From NCBI RefSeq assembly GCF_027595985.1, contig NC_073307.1, positions 13,201,432 through 13,265,431 on the forward strand: a stretch of 64,000 nt of DNA, written 5' to 3'. Below the pieces are notes generated by a model. It was not told where the DNA came from. It did not search any database and worked only from the letters and a program-made list of their open reading frames with translations. This document shows, piece after piece, positions 37,560 through 50,634 of this stretch (position 1 is its first letter; each line of letters begins with the position of its first letter). The position numbers were made by a program, and so were the translations under genes. Origin of the DNA: Sorex araneus (Eukaryota; Chordata; Mammalia; Eulipotyphla; Soricidae).

Positions 37560-39350
37560 CTGAACATATCCCGGAGATGCTGCTCCATCAGGCACAGGCA
37601 TTGGTGGCTGAGCGGGGACCCTGGTTTGCGTGTGTATTGCAGGGTGGGGGTGGGGTGGGGTCCCTATGCTCTCCTGTCAGTGCTGCTGGCTTCACTGTCC
37701 CCATTCAGGGCTGCTGTGCCCTGCCCATCACAGCGCCTCCAGAGCTGATAACCTGGAGCTCTGGGCAGCAACCTGTGTACTGGCCAGAGTGGGACTGGGG
37801 CCCAGCTCCCCGGATATTTCCAGATTCTTCCATTTTCCTAGCAGCCGTCCTCTTAGCACCACTGTGACTAGAAGATGTTTCCATAAAATAAATAGCCAGT
37901 TCCCTTCAAGGAACTGCAAGTGGGACTGTAGAGCTGGGGTGGGGGGCGTCCCCATGACCTACGCGTCAGGGAGGGGCTGGCCTGCATTTCTAGGGGCCCG
38001 GGACGGCTCCCAGCGCTCCTGTTGCACACACCCAGATGTCCTCACCACGGAAACCTCTTCCACTGAGGTGCACCGCTTTTGTGGCTTTTATTGTTCAACC
38101 TCGTATTGTTTTGACAGTGGCGTGACCTTTCAATAGATGACAAGACCTACCCAGAGCCTGGTCAACCATGCACCTAAAACAGCCTCAGTTCCTTCCCAGT
38201 GAAGCCCGTGGAAAGCGGGTTGAATATTTAAAGCAGTTTCCTGACATGACGCGTCCGTAACTGTTTGTGCCTTGTAACTAATGGGAAACACACTTTCCAT
38301 AAACGAGGGGAATGAATTGCACAATTCGCATATAGAAAACTAAAAATAAGCACAGTAAAATGGAGTATAATTTTTATACAAAAGTGTTGCACACGGACTT
38401 TAAATAGAAACAAGGAGAATCGACCCCGAGGCTCACAGTATCACGGTGTCAGTGTCACGGCTGGACAGCACGTCCGAGCACTTCAGGAGTGAGCAGCGAG
38501 CAAACCTCGAGTGCCTGCAAAGAATCCCACCAACTTGCTCAGACACTTGCGTCCTGGGGAGCTTAAAACTGCCTGTTTGCAATAGTGAGGCACAGACTGA
38601 CCCCCACACTCTCCTGAGTCCTAGTCTGGGGCTTCTGACCAGCCTGCAGGTGTGAGCCCGACTCCTCCTCCAGGGACCCCCGATGGGACCGGTCAGCCCA
38701 GCCACCAGCCACTCCTATGCTTAGCAGCTTCCCAGGTGCCTCTAACATGCACCCACCCAGAACGAAAATCTCAGATCAGATCCACCATCGACTCAACTAA
38801 AAATGCAGTTACTACACACAGCAGCAACAACTTCTCGTTCCCTTCCTCACCACCTAATTCTGTTCTAACCCTGGCACTGCCTGCTTTGTACTGGCTGCCA
38901 CAGGGTTAGGGTACTTTTAAGTAGTTACCCCTCCTACCTCCATCCCCAATTAAGTTGTTAAGCTGTCAATTTGGTTAGGATTCTTCTCCTTTCACAGGTG
39001 AAGACACAGTTGCAAACTATCTCCAATTGGGCTGAGAGGGTAGATCTCAATGAAGGGCTCCAGGACCAGTGCTCACGAGCCATCCCAGTGCCACCTTCCA
39101 CGCCATTGTGCTCTCTCATGAGAACTGCCCAGCCCAGTGGCCCGCCACTGCTAAGAAAGAAACTCCTGGTAAGGGTATGTCTCGGCTGCCTCCATTCTGC
39201 CTTCAAATGGAATCACTGAGGAGTAACCGTCAGTACTGACCCCAGGGATACCCCCACCGAACTCGGACTATATATACTGGCACATGTGAGGGTGAGTAGG
39301 ACGTTCCTTCCAGTGATACACTCAGACGTTTCCAATCACAGTGCCATATT
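37560..39350. other. Intronic DNA, no exon recognised
   Basis: Mixed, GC-rich patches, chance open frames only. Confidence 0.4.
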
Positions 39351-39351
39351 C

Positions 39352-39517
39352 CTGGGCTAGAGTGCATCGAGTAGGGCACTTGCCTTGCACTCTGCCAAAC
39401 CAGATTTGGTCACGGGCACTAGATATAGTCCCCTGGGCCTGACAGGCATGATCCTGGAGAGCCGAGCCAGGAATAAGCCCTGAGCACCACTGGATGCGGC
39501 CCCAAAAGAAAAACAAA
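39352..39517 (+). mobile_element. Type A SINE, old
   Basis: GGGCTAGAGTGCATCGAGTA, GGGCACTTGCCTTGCACTCT, GAGCCAGGAATAAGCCCTGA and GCGGCCCCAAAAGAAAAAC. Confidence 0.8.
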
Positions 39518-39519
39518 CA

Positions 39520-40294
39520 CATAATACCATATTCCAAAGGCCCTACTTCATATTAAGGAAATGGATCTATAGTCTAGTAGTGCAAGGACAGAAGCTGACT
39601 ACTGTAACAGAACCTTCAAGTCGGCAGCTGGTCACTCAAAAGGAGAGTGCCAGCTCACCTGGAAACTCCAGTTGTGGAAGTGGAAGTTTACTTTTGGATG
39701 ACAGCAGTTTTCCTATATGCTGGAAGAGTTGTAAAGGAACTAAAATGTATCTGCTGATAAGAATGCTGACAATAATATGAGACATACATTGTAAAGAATG
39801 TTTTCTTTGTAATCTTTGGAAGAACGAGAAGGCTGGTTAAGTGAAGGAATGTCATTATTTAAATTATGTAAGGGGAAGCTATTTCTTTCCTGCATAATTA
39901 CTAATTGCTTAGAATCTTCTCTCAAAGGCCTAATGAAAGGAAACTATATCAATGGAAAAATGTTAGAATAGAGAAAAAGTTATGCTCATACATTAAATGA
40001 TTATATATCAAATTCTGAAATATAAAAAATAAGGGAATAAGTGTGACAGAAAATATAGAGGGCCTACAGGAAAAAATACACAGACATGCATATAGTTTTA
40101 AAGACAAGAATGTCAAATTTCAGAGAACAATCGGACTGGAATTCAATTCTAGAACCTTATTATCCAGAGTTGTGAGGACACGGGTTCTGATGTTAGTGCA
40201 CTGATCCCTCACTGCATACAGTTTCCAGTGTTTTTGATGTTCCCTAAAAACTTTCTTATGAAAATCAAAGTAAGTCTTACAAGCTTTAAAAAAC

Positions 40295-40337
<43 letters not shown>

Positions 40338-42335
40338 CAAAGAGATTCACTGACCAATGGGATGTTCCTGAAAACTTTGGTCTCAGACATAGCAATCCAG
40401 AACCGAAGGTCAAGGCAGAGAGAAAAAACGACCACTTCTTCTGCAAGGGGCTCTTCCAGTATATGAACTCATAGTTTCAACCTATATTCCAATTAATTTA
40501 AATGTTTCAAGCTCTATTTACAAACAAGTTGACAGTAATCAAGACAACCCCCATGACCAGTGATGATGTAACAGAGTAAATTCTCCCTTGAAGGTCTTCA
40601 ATGTTCTTGAGCAAGGCACTGTGGTAGAAAGGGTAAGAAACTCAGCCAGGGGGGAGATGTGGTCCGTATCCTCCAAAAGAGTCCAAAAGATTTGCAACAC
40701 CAAGACAGAGCAGATGGAAATGGATCTATAGTCTATTTGTCCATCCACCATCAGCTTTTATGGCTGCACTGAAATATGATGTGCTGCAAATCCTAACTAT
40801 CCCTGTCGATTTAAGGAGCATGATGTAGGGGAACGGGAATGATGTAAAGAAAGAATTCAATGCTGCCACAGACTTTCATTCAAGAGGCAGCTTCAACCAG
40901 CCCCGAGAGAACGGATTTAATCCAGCGTGCCCACTTCCAAAAATAACAGGCAGACTCCCTGACATATGTGACGGTGGCAAGTGTAATCCATCTTTGAATA
41001 AAACCATGAAGTTTATTCAGGGGTCTGCAGGAGAAAGGAATTATGTAAATGCAAAGCCTTCAAGCAGGGGTATCTACTTCTCATAACATACTTATCCCAT
41101 TACACACCTTTGAAAATAATGAGAACACAGCCGAAAGGTGCTATCCCACAGGCAGCCAATTCGCCCATGGCCAACTGAGCATGCGTTCCAGCCAAGTTCA
41201 TGTCAACAGGTGAGGCCAAACCATCAAGGAGCAGGGAGAAGTCAGAGGAAATCAGCTCATCAATATAAATTATCTCTCTGAGTCAACACACTGCACAGAT
41301 GGCAGAGAGCTGGGAGCACGAACTTGCCCCCCTGGCCCCCCAGAACTGCCACGAAACTCAGCCTGTTTGCACAGGTGAGGATCCCAGCTTTGTCCTGGCA
41401 GAGATCTGGCTGGATTTACATTTGCTCAGGTTGGGAAATGTTTGGACAAAAAAAAAAAAAAGCAAGGCAGCCAGCTAAAATATATTTCTGTACAAAATGA
41501 AGTAAAAGATGATCACACAAGATTACTGCTTTGAATGGGAGAAATTCTTGTTTTCTAATTTTGATTATTCAGTTGGCACTTCTGACATCCTAAACATAGC
41601 CGCAGAACATTATGTTTATTCAGAAAGTTACTATCTTCACTCTCTACCCTTTGCATCTGACACTTTTCTTTATTTTCCCCTGCCAGTGGATGGGAGCTCA
41701 GTTTTCTTTCACAAGTGTGTCTGGTTTTCGGTGAGAGCATATTGTGTTGGCTCGTATGACACATGGACTCGAGCGGGTCAATGTGTGTTCTGTTCCTTTA
41801 CAAGACACCAATCCTGTTCCTCCAATAAAACAACCATACCTTAGGATCAGTGGTGAGCAGTAAGCTTTCCAAAAACACAGTGGTGCCTTTTAACCTATTA
41901 GTTTCTGACTGTTGGGATCTTTATGTGCTTCAGAGAAGGGAATTCCTCATTAATTTAGCTCAAATCCATGACTGATACAACACACCATCACCATTTACTG
42001 GGAACTAGCTCAGTGCTTGAAATTCCACATCCCGAAACCCCTCCGTGTGCCTCTGAGAATGTGTCTAGGGTGACATCGCTGGCATGGAGGTGTCAGTGGC
42101 TGGCACTGCTCCTGTCCATACTATAACCAGAATCATGTATGATTGCACATCATTCTCAAAAGGTCATCACACCTGAAGACCCGTCTGACCTACATCCATA
42201 TTTCTGAAAGTGGGGGGATGGAGGCACTAGAGCTGGAAAGGGGAGACCCACCTAACCTAGCAGCTGAGAGAGGCCACAGACGGGGGATCACTCTCCCACC
42301 AGCATCCCACACACACCAGAGCCACCTGCCTCAAA
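39520..42335. other. Intronic DNA with one GT array, no exon recognised
   Basis: Unique-looking apart from the (GT)n at 40299-40336 and a possible weak MIR trace at about 41985-42050. Confidence 0.4.
40299..40336 (+). repeat. (GT)n microsatellite
   Basis: About 38 bases of uninterrupted GT repeat. Confidence 0.97.
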
Positions 42336-42576
42336 GGCAACAATCCAGAAAAGTTCAGGTATAAATTCTGCCAAACTTCCAAGGCCAGATACCTATTTCC
42401 CTCGAACTTTTCCCAAAACAGAAGAGGAGGGAACTTTTGGTAAAGAAATTTTCTGAGGCCAGTGTTACTCATTCCAAACCCAGACAAGGACAGCACACGA
42501 AAGAAACAGTGTAGCAGTGTCTCTGATAAACACAGACTCAAGAAAATTATGCATCGTAGATCAAATTCAACAATAC

Positions 42577-42753
42577 TTTTTTTTTTTTTGCTTTTTGGGT
42601 CACACCCAGCGATGCACAGGGGTTACTCCTGGCTCTGCACTCAGGAATTAGCCCTGGCGGTGCTCAGGGGACCATATGTGATACTGGGAATCGAACCCGG
42701 GTAGGCCACATGCAAGGCAAACGCCCTCCCTGCTGTGCTATCACTCCAGCCCC
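42577..42753 (-). mobile_element. Type A SINE inserted in old L1, perfect target duplication
   Basis: T-tail, GCTTTTTGGGTCACACCCAG, reversed B box AATCGAACCCGGGTAGGCC, head end CTATCACTCCAGCCCC. Flanked by AAATTCAACAATAC at 42563-42576 and 42754-42767. Confidence 0.96.
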
Positions 42754-44215
42754 AAATTCAACAATACTTGAAAGAATCAAACATCATAGTCAAGCGGGGC
42801 TTATTCCAGTGATGCAGGGCGTTTGACATAGGCAAATTTATTCACGTTAGGATCAACAAAAGACAGATGTCAAATCATACTGACAGCTAGAAGAGGCATA
42901 TTTTAACAAGATTCAACATTCATTTGTGATATAAACTATCAATAAAATAGTAATAGAAGGAACATAGTTACAAGTAAAGGCTGTAGGTAGACAGAGCCAC
43001 AGAAAATATCATGTCAAGGTAAAAATACCCAAAAGTTTCCCCCTTCAATGAGGAATAAGACATGAATGTCCACTCAGCACTATAGTTCAACATAGTTTTG
43101 GAAGTCCCAGCTAAAGCAACTGGATAAGAAAAAGATATAAAAAGGAATCTAAATAATAAGAAATAAATTACCTCTATTTACAGATGACAAGAGAATCAAA
43201 GAGAAAACATTACAAATTCCACCAAAAAATTTTTAGAAATGAATGAGTTCTGTAAAATGGCAGGATACAAAACTAATGTAGAATGTGCTGTGTTTCTAAA
43301 CACAAATAAAAAATTGGGAGCTAAACTATAAAAATAATCCAATTTAAAGTCACATCAAAATAATAAAATATCTGGGAATGAATTTTAAAGGAGGCAAAAG
43401 ACCTATATAAAAAAGTAAACCAATGTTAAAAGAAATGGAAAGATAATCCTCGCTCATGAATTGAAAGAATTAATATTGTGTAAAATGCCATCTTATCTAA
43501 AGTAGTATGCAATGTAATCCCTATCAAAATTCCAAAGGCATTTTTAAGAAAATAGAGAAAACACTATTAAAATTTGCGTGGAACCAGAAAACAAAACTAA
43601 ATAAAGCAAGAAGAATTAAAAAAATGAAAAATGCAGATAGCATGCTTTCCAATTTCAAACTCTCTTACAAAGTAACAGGAATGAAAGAAAACTGTAATAG
43701 AAATAATTTTAGAATTAAAATCATAATATAGAATTCAGAGTCCAGAAATAAACTCACACATGTGTGGGATGTTAATTCACAACAAAGAAACCAAGAATAT
43801 GTAATGAAGAAAGAAAAGTCTTCAGTAACTGGATAGTCTCTTGGAAAAGAATGTAACTAGAACAGTGTCAAACACTGTAAACAAACATTAATTCAAAATG
43901 GATTTAAGATTTGAATATAAGAAAGAAAGCATAAAACACACAGAAAATAAACAGGCAATCTACTCTTTGACATTAGCCTTAAAGATGAGTTTTTGGAATT
44001 TTCCTCATGACAATGGGAACTAAGCAAAAGTGAACAGAATTAAATCAAGCTTAAATATTTTTATATACCCAAAGAAAAAATACATGAAAGGGCAATTTAC
44101 ATATTGTGAAAGGACATTTACACTTTGTATGTCTAACAAGATATTAATATCTAAAGTGCATAAAGAAATAATACAACTGGACAACATAAAAACGCACACA
44201 ACCCAATAAAAAAAA

Positions 44216-44440
44216 TTGCGGTGAAGGACCTGAATAGAAACTTTCCCAAATACAACAAACAGATGGTCGCAGGCATATGAAAAGCAACACTCAGCATCAT
44301 TAACTATTAGGGGAATCCCAATCAAAAAATTGGGGTGAAGAACTTGAATAGAAACTTTCCCAACTATAACACACAGATGGCCACAGACATCTGAAAAGCA
44401 ACACTCAGCATCATTAACTATTAGGGAAATACAAATCAAG
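44216..44440 (+). repeat. 114-bp tandem duplication inside L1
   Basis: Two head-to-tail copies with period 114 (start 44216 and 44330). Both share GAATAGAAACTTTCCCAA and AGCAACACTCAGCATCATTA and differ at scattered bases. Confidence 0.85.
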
Positions 44441-44644
44441 CACGTCATTGCACACCTGTGAAGTGCCCTAGTTCAAAAATAAACACTGCTGGTGAGGATG
44501 TCTAGAGAAAGGAACTCTCATGGCTGATGGCAGTGTAAGTTCATGAAGTCTCTATGCAAGATAGAAAACTGCTCAAAAATTACAACAAATTAACACCATA
44601 TGATTCTATTTGTAGGCCTTTATCACACATACAAAAATTAAGAA

Positions 44645-46085
44645 AACAGTCATTTCCAAAAGATTTTGCTTAATTTCCAGGCAGATTCCAGTGGATTACT
44701 AGATCTCACCTTTGAACCATTCCTTCACATACACTGTGACATTTGTGTTCTATCATCTTCTTTCTGCATATCTGTCCCTTGCTTTAGGCATACCAGTCCC
44801 TTCAGGGTCACAAGTCCAGAACTGCGCATTTGGTCTTAGAAATTGGTTCTCTTTCTTTCTGCAAGTGCAGTTCTAAGAGTTTTCACACTAGGTATCAGCT
44901 AAGTCAAATCAAAGAACACAGTTGGTGAAAGGTGAGGTTAAGAGGAGTCACAGTGAGGCCGCATACCCAGGGAGAATTCAGTGGCTGTATGAGTTTCTTT
45001 CCCATCCGATATCCTACAGAACTCTGCTCCAAAAAGCCTCTGTCCCAGCAGAGAGGAAGGGACACGCAGTGGTCATCTGAGACGTACAACTGAGTTGGAG
45101 TCCGGGGCTCCAGCCCAGTATTGCATGAAGAGGAACAGACTCCTTGCAGGCGGCAGCATGGCACTGAAAACTGGGCAGATGTTGGAGAACTCACTCATGT
45201 CCTGCCAACGGTGAAGTAGAAACAGAATCTGATATTTAAAAAATGCAAGCTCCAGCCATAAGAGTCATATATTACTTGGTGATAAACTGTCCCGCATGTT
45301 ACAGACTAAATCCTAGATGGGATGTCATTCTTTTGGCAACGACTTGGTATACTGCTTCCATGTCTAAAACACATGTTAGTTTTAGTGCCTTCACTGCTGT
45401 TGCCTCTACAAAAATCAAATAAATATAAGCAATCCAAAGCAGTCAGGCAAGTCATATTTCAGCAAAATGTTCATTTTAACCAACATTGGCACAGTGGACC
45501 ACGTCTGTTCATTCACTGAAAAAAAAGGACCTAAAATAGCAAACCCCATCTCGAGAAAGCTGCACGCACATCTGTGTGTGTGTGTGTGTGCATGTGTGTG
45601 TGTGCGCATGCGTGAAAGGTGCTCAAATCTAGATTCCAAAAGAACCCCCAAGTGAGGGTGGTAGAAGAATATACCAGGAGCAAGACCATTTAGGCATAGC
45701 CAAGTCAGTTTGCGGGGCGTTCACTGTCCAGACTGACAGCAGAGGCCTCCAGAGAGAGACCTGTCTATCCTTCAGGCTGAAAACTTCAGCTTTCTAGATT
45801 AGTCCTAGGAGTAGGGCTAGTAGGAAACCTGTACAGTTATTGTGGCGGGGAGGTGGGGGTGGTGGGGAAGTCAACTGTATAGAAAATATTCTAAGCCAAT
45901 CACAGAACGAGCATAAGAAATACATATTGTGATTAACTAGAACATGTTCTAAGTCATTCATGTAAACATCATAAAACATCATGTACATCATAAAATGTAC
46001 ACGAAATAACTTTAGCCTATCCCAGGAAGGGGAGGGTGAGGCCCTTTCTAGGACTATGGGAGGCAAAGGCATAAGATGTACATCC
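44645..46085. other. Intronic DNA with one TG array, no exon recognised
   Basis: Nothing recognised besides the repeat at 45573-45614. Confidence 0.4.
45573..45614 (+). repeat. Interrupted (TG)n microsatellite
   Basis: TG repeat broken by CATG and GCGCATGCG, with potential Z-DNA-forming alternating purine/pyrimidine. Confidence 0.93.
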
Positions 46086-46086
46086 T

Positions 46087-46258
46087 GGGGCTGGAGGGAT
46101 AGCACAGCGGGGAGGGCGCTTGCCTTGCACGTGGCTGACCCAGGTTCGATTCCCAGCATCCCATAAGGTCCCCCAAGCATGGCCAGCAGTAACTCCTGAG
46201 TGCATGAGCCAGGAGTCACCCCTGTGCATCGCCGGGTGTGACCCAAAAAGAAAACAAA
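46087..46258 (+). mobile_element. Type A SINE, complete with target duplication
   Basis: GGGGCTGGAGGGATAGCACA, B box GGTTCGATTCCC, body and tail TGTGACCCAAAAAGAAAAC. Flanked by GATGTACATCCTG (46074-46086) and GATGCACATCCTG (about 46260-46272), one mismatch. Confidence 0.94.
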
Positions 46259-46279
46259 ATGATGCACATCCTGCTGAGC

Positions 46280-47615
46280 CATACTGATAAAGCAGGGTAC
46301 CCAGGCCAGTTCCAGGCACTGGGGGGTGCTCAGGAGCACTACTCAGCACTGTTCCTGACCCTCCTGGGCACAGCTGTTATCTGACAAGGAGGGTCTCACC
46401 TGCCAGGCCTCTAAACCGGGACTCGAGCTGCGTGTCTTATTTGGGGAACCTACAGCACTTCCAGACAAGGCCTGTTCCTCACTATGGCCAGAATCTAGGA
46501 CCCTGCCCGGAACTGCCTGAATACTTTGGGCAGCTGGAGACCTCGGGGCTGGTGCCGGACTCAGAGGAGAGTGCCAGGAGAGTGCCCGATCATGCCAGGA
46601 GAGCCTCAGGTGTCTGTCATCTTTAGCCGAAGAGAAAGTACTCTGGCTCTGCGAGGCATCAGCCCTTTGGGTTTTCTATCACAAGTCTCGGGCCTGGATG
46701 AGTGGTTTATGTCACTCACAACTGGCCATGCTCGGACACTGACACCGCCCTGGAGTAAAAGGTCCCCGGCTGGGTTACCAGTCCCCACGGCCGCCTGCCA
46801 TTCATCTCCCCTCCAGATTTCCAGAGGCCAAATCTCAAAACAATGATGAGTCCTGTTCGGAGTTCTCCGTGGGATGCCAAGGCCTCAAGCAGCTGACACC
46901 ATCATCTTCTCTGTCAGACTTTCAGAAAGGAAAAGGCAAACGTTTGAGAGACAAGCCTTGAGAAGTCTGAAGTGTCTTTCGAGTGTAACAAACACAGACT
47001 AAATGTGCTCGAAAAATGTCTATCAATCCTGGTTACTTTAATTTTCCATTTTTAGCATATAATGCTACAGAAAATGACACTGAAAATATAAGTGAATATA
47101 TAAATATATTAAATATACACATTATGGTCATATATTTTATTGCATAAAACCTTAACTGGTATATATCCTACATTTTTAAAACTTTAGATTGCATGTTACT
47201 ATTTTCATATAACTATATAGTTATATATAATACATCTTTCTGATTGGTTCCACGGACTGATTTCAGAGACCATTTAGTTACCTTTAATAGCAAATATTCA
47301 GAAAGATAAAAAAGACTGACTGGTTTCTTCCTTGGGTGAATACCTTCTTCCTTTTAAAGCAGAGAACTTGGCAAACTGATTCCCGGACAAATCCCTTTCT
47401 TTTCCCACCACGCAGTCCGCATGCACACGCACTCTGCCGGGTGCACGCGAGAGGCAGGCCCCGGCCTCCTGCCTTTCAAACTTTCACACTTTCTAAAACT
47501 GCGGTCACAAGCAAGGGTCACGTCGGAATGGCAGGTTTCCCAGAACACGAGCCAAACAGAAGATACCAGAGAAACAAAGCAAGGGGGGAAATCCTCCAAG
47601 CTGTGAAACACACAT
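46280..47615. other. Intronic DNA, no exon recognised
   Basis: GC-rich first half, AT-rich second half (about 47040-47240). Nothing recognised. Confidence 0.4.
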
Positions 47616-47618
47616 ACA

Positions 47619-47619
<1 letters not shown>

Positions 47620-47705
<86 letters not shown>
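47620..47705 (+). repeat. Compound (CT)n-(CA)n microsatellite
   Basis: About 48 bases of CT repeat, then GTCA, then about 34 bases of CA repeat. Confidence 0.97.
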
Positions 47706-47708
<3 letters not shown>

Positions 47709-47709
47709 G

Positions 47710-48135
47710 GTACTTTACAATGGACGACAGGAAGGCAGTTGAGACAAGAGCTGAAAGTAAAGAACAGGATATTATTAAGTGGCTCGTTTCAAGCCTTTTC
47801 TGAAGCAGAAGAGCTCATCCGGCCTGGAAGCTCTGAGCCTAGGACCCCAGAGGGCGCAGTTTTTTGTTTAATGAATCATGACTGATGCAGAGGATAAGAA
47901 CGTGAGCAATAAAGTGAAGAGACAGCCAGAGTCTCAGTGGTTTTTCAAGGAAAACAGATTTTCAGCCTTGTGCACATACTAGTCCAACTGTAAAAGATAT
48001 TTATGCTCCTAGAACCACAAACTCCCTCTTTTGAGGTGGAAAGTGAAGACCAAAGGATACATCATTTCTTCTTTGGAGGGAATGGAACAACACCCTTCAG
48101 TACGCTTCATCATTGGGTGGGTAGGTCCTAGCAGT
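47710..48135. other. Intronic DNA, nothing recognised
   Basis: No exon or repeat recognised. Confidence 0.4.
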
Positions 48136-48139
48136 GCCT

Positions 48140-48308
48140 TCTCCCAGTGCTCCCTAGCTCAGCTCTGTGCGCGAGGAAGTGCTCAGGCCTGGGGGCCTCT
48201 GGGGCTACATCTGGGGGTGCTTCAGGAGACTGCGTAGTGCCAGGGATGGATTTGGGGTCACACGCATGCAGGGCACGTGCTCCATTCCCTGCGATCTCTC
48301 TCCAGCCC
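48140..48308 (-). mobile_element. Type A-like SINE, old
   Basis: Reversed body (GTGCTTCAGGAGACTGCGTA), ATTTGGGGTCACACGCATGC and head end CGATCTCTCTCCAGCCC. Confidence 0.6.
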
Positions 48309-48339
48309 TACATTTAAAATTGAAGAGTTGAAAGCAAGG

Positions 48340-48535
48340 TCCTAGCAAAAGAACCTAGGGCTGAGAATGCCTGCCGTGCACGCACAGGGTCATTATTTGA
48401 CCTTGACACCACCATAACGGCCAGAAGGATCCTGGCAAGCTTTACTGTCTGATTCCCCGGCCCTCTGGGAGAGCCTGGCCACTGAAGGACTGTCACCTTG
48501 GGGTGTGGGGTGACCCCTGCCAAGATAAGAAGAAA
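48340..48535 (+). mobile_element. Possible degenerate tRNA-headed SINE
   Basis: GGGCTGAGAATGCCTGCCGT, then CCTGGCAAGC and GGGAGAGCCTGGCC hint at a scrambled type B-like copy. Weak. Confidence 0.35.
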
Positions 48536-48670
48536 ATAACAGAAAACTAGAATGACACCAAAATTAAGGTCACTGAGCCTACAGGTTTTGTTTCCTTTAT
48601 GAATGAAAGAACATATTTTACTGGAAAACCTGGAAGTCCTAAAGCCAAAACATTTAAAATAGGGATACAC

Positions 48671-48848
48671 ACTGGACTGGAGAGACAGATAGGACAGCAG
48701 GGAGGGCATCTGCCTTGCACGCAGCTGACGTGGGTTCAATCCCGAGCACCCCATAGGGGTTCCCCCAAGCCCAGCCAGCAGTAATTCCTGAGTACAGAGC
48801 CATAAATAAGGCCTGAACCCTGCCAGGGGTGGCCCCCAAACAAAACAA
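48671..48848 (+). mobile_element. Type A SINE
   Basis: GGACTGGAGAGACAGATAGG, GCATCTGCCTTGCACGCAGC, B box GGGTTCAATCCC, body and tail GTGGCCCCCAAACAAAACAA. Confidence 0.85.
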
Positions 48849-49139
48849 ACAAAAAGATGTTTGTCCCAACATGCTAAGGCCCTCAGCTGTGTAGAAGTCT
48901 GAGTCGGATATGAAGAGAGTTAGGAATCTTACCAAAGAACACTGTTGCTCTTTCTGATGGTGATGACTCCTGGTTCTCAGCAACAAACACTGAACTTGTA
49001 GGATGGTCAGTGCTCTCAGTCCACGAGGCTATAGGCCACCTGATTCCACACTGTTTCTCTTGTTTTTCTTTTCTCAGTCCTGCACAGTGACTGCTTTGAT
49101 CCCATTCACCCAGAGCTAATTCCCCAGCATGTTACTAGT

Positions 49140-49803
49140 TCTTTTATTTATTTATTTTTAACTTTTAATGAATCACCATCAGGTAGTTACAGACTTTTTT
49201 TTTTTTTTGCTTTTTGGGTCACACCCAGCGATGCTCAGGGGTTACTCCTGGCTTTGCACTCAGGAATTACTCCTGGCAGTGCTTGGGGGACCATATGGAA
49301 TGCCGGGGATCGAACCCGGGTCGGCCTCGGCAAGGCAAACGCCCTACCCGCTGTGCTATTGCTCCGGCCCCAGACTTACAGACTTTATCGATTGCATTCC
49401 AGTCATACAATGATCGAGTACACATCCCTCCACCAGTGCCCATTCTCCACCACCAATGTTCCCAGTATCCCTCCCGTCACCCCCCATCCCCCAGGCCCCC
49501 ACCTCTGGGGCAAGCACATTCCCTTTTACTCTATCTCTCTTTTGGGGTGTTATGGTTTGCAATACAGGTACTAAGTGGTCATCATGTTTGGTTCATAGTC
49601 TACTTTCAGCACACATCTCCCATCCTGAGGGGGCCCTCCAAGCATCATTTACTTGATGGTTCCTTCTCTATTTCAGCTGCCTTTCCCCCGAGCATGTGAG
49701 GCCAGCTTCCAGGCCATGGAGATCCTCCTGGCCCTTATCTCTATTATCCTTGGGTGTTAGTCTCCCATTCTGTTACTTTATATTCCACAAATGAGTGCAG
49801 TCA
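49140..49803 (-). mobile_element. L1 3'UTR with nested SINE
   Basis: Reversed tail, TTAATGAATCACCATCAGGT, then interrupted by a type A SINE (49196-49371), resuming at ACAGACTTTATCGATTGCAT and the C-rich 3'UTR up to the ORF2 end TTCCACAAATGAGTGCAG. Confidence 0.9.
49196..49371 (-). mobile_element. Type A SINE inserted in L1 3'UTR
   Basis: T-tail, GCTTTTTGGGTCACACCCAG, reversed B box GGGATCGAACCCGGGTCGG, head end CTATTGCTCCGGCCCC. TTACAGACT occurs on both sides, so it post-dates the L1. Confidence 0.95.
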
Positions 49804-49811
49804 TTGGACAG

Positions 49812-49910
49812 ACTAATTCTCTGAGCCTCAATCCCTCATCTGTCACATGAGATGTTAGACCTGTGCTATACATAGGATGATGTTGAACATAATATGTGAC
49901 CCATTAGTGA
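49812..49910 (-). mobile_element. Probable MIR fragment
   Basis: CTCTGAGCCTCAATCCCTCA and TCTGTCACATGAGATG match the reversed conserved MIR core and flanks. Ancient tRNA-SINE. Confidence 0.55.
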
Positions 49911-50550
49911 GACAGTCCATGCGGGCATTTCATATATTACCTCAGCCTTTCTCTAATGCATGACCAAAATATGCATATGAATGATGTAATTCAGATCAAA
50001 AAAGGCAGAGAGTGAGAATCTATAAATTAGTTAATTTTATAAAGGAAATTAGGTATGAACCTCAGCATAGTATTGTTCTTGAAATCCATTCATGGAAAAT
50101 TCGTATAAATAGTTCCTATATTTATTCTTCTTATAATGATTTAATAATTAACCCCCCTTGAATAGAAGCGCAAAATTCATATAAAATTGTTCCAGAGAGA
50201 AAAATAGTATAGGAAATGTATTACTTTGTTAAGGATAATGGCCTCATTTTCTTTTAAAAATTAATTGTATACTGCCTGTCTCTGAAACAAAGAAAATTTC
50301 TCTTTATACATTTCAGACAGCCTCTACTTCCTTTCACACTCTGAAGTATATTATTAAAGTCTAAAGATAATAGAGCGGTAGGGAAGCAGCAATCTGCTTA
50401 AATGCTAAATATTTATAGAGCTTGATTTCAGCCCACTCTGCAGACAGTGCGTCCATACACCAAGTTCACGAAGGCACTCAGCAGGCATCTGAGAAACAGT
50501 AGCGTGACTTTCCCAAACATCCTACCCACACAGGGGATGGCGTACAGAAA
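49911..50550. other. AT-rich intronic DNA
   Basis: No exon or repeat recognised. Confidence 0.45.
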
Positions 50551-50551
50551 T

Positions 50552-50631
50552 GCAAACACAAAAGTTTGTAAGTTTGTAACTGTGCCTCACAGTGATTCAC
50601 TAATAAAAAATTAAACACACACACACACACA
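50552..50631 (+). mobile_element. Very short L1 3' end with CA-expanded tail
   Basis: GTTTGTAACTGTGCCTCACA and GTGATTCACTAATAAAAAAT match the last L1 bases. The tail has become (CA)n at about 50605-50630. Confidence 0.7.
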
Positions 50632-50634
50632 CAA

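Larger units (their letters stand above)
42340..44640 (+). mobile_element. Old L1, ORF2 central to C-terminal part, with nested SINE
   Basis: Plus-strand traces of L1 ORF2: CTGAGGCCAGTGTTACTCAT at about 42455, the RT-region trace at about 43060-43200 (CAGATGACAAG in place of the GCAGATGAC core), IPKAFLRKIEKTLLKFAWN-like coding at about 43530, ORF2 end up to about 44640. Full of stops and indels. A type A SINE is inserted at 42577 and a 114-bp tandem duplication lies at 44216-44440. Confidence 0.8.

Noticed and set aside
37380-37601. Open frames of FLSF or KKER repeats
   Set aside because: Translation of the second half of the purine microsatellite.
44020-44448. 142-codon minus-strand frame with internal repeat
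   Set aside because: Antisense of L1 ORF2. The protein repeat is the 114-bp tandem duplication.
45794-46339. 181-codon minus-strand frame
   Set aside because: Its recognisable part is antisense SINE. The same kind of frame recurs in every type A copy.
47336-47803. 155-codon open frame
   Set aside because: Half of it translates the CT/CA microsatellite.
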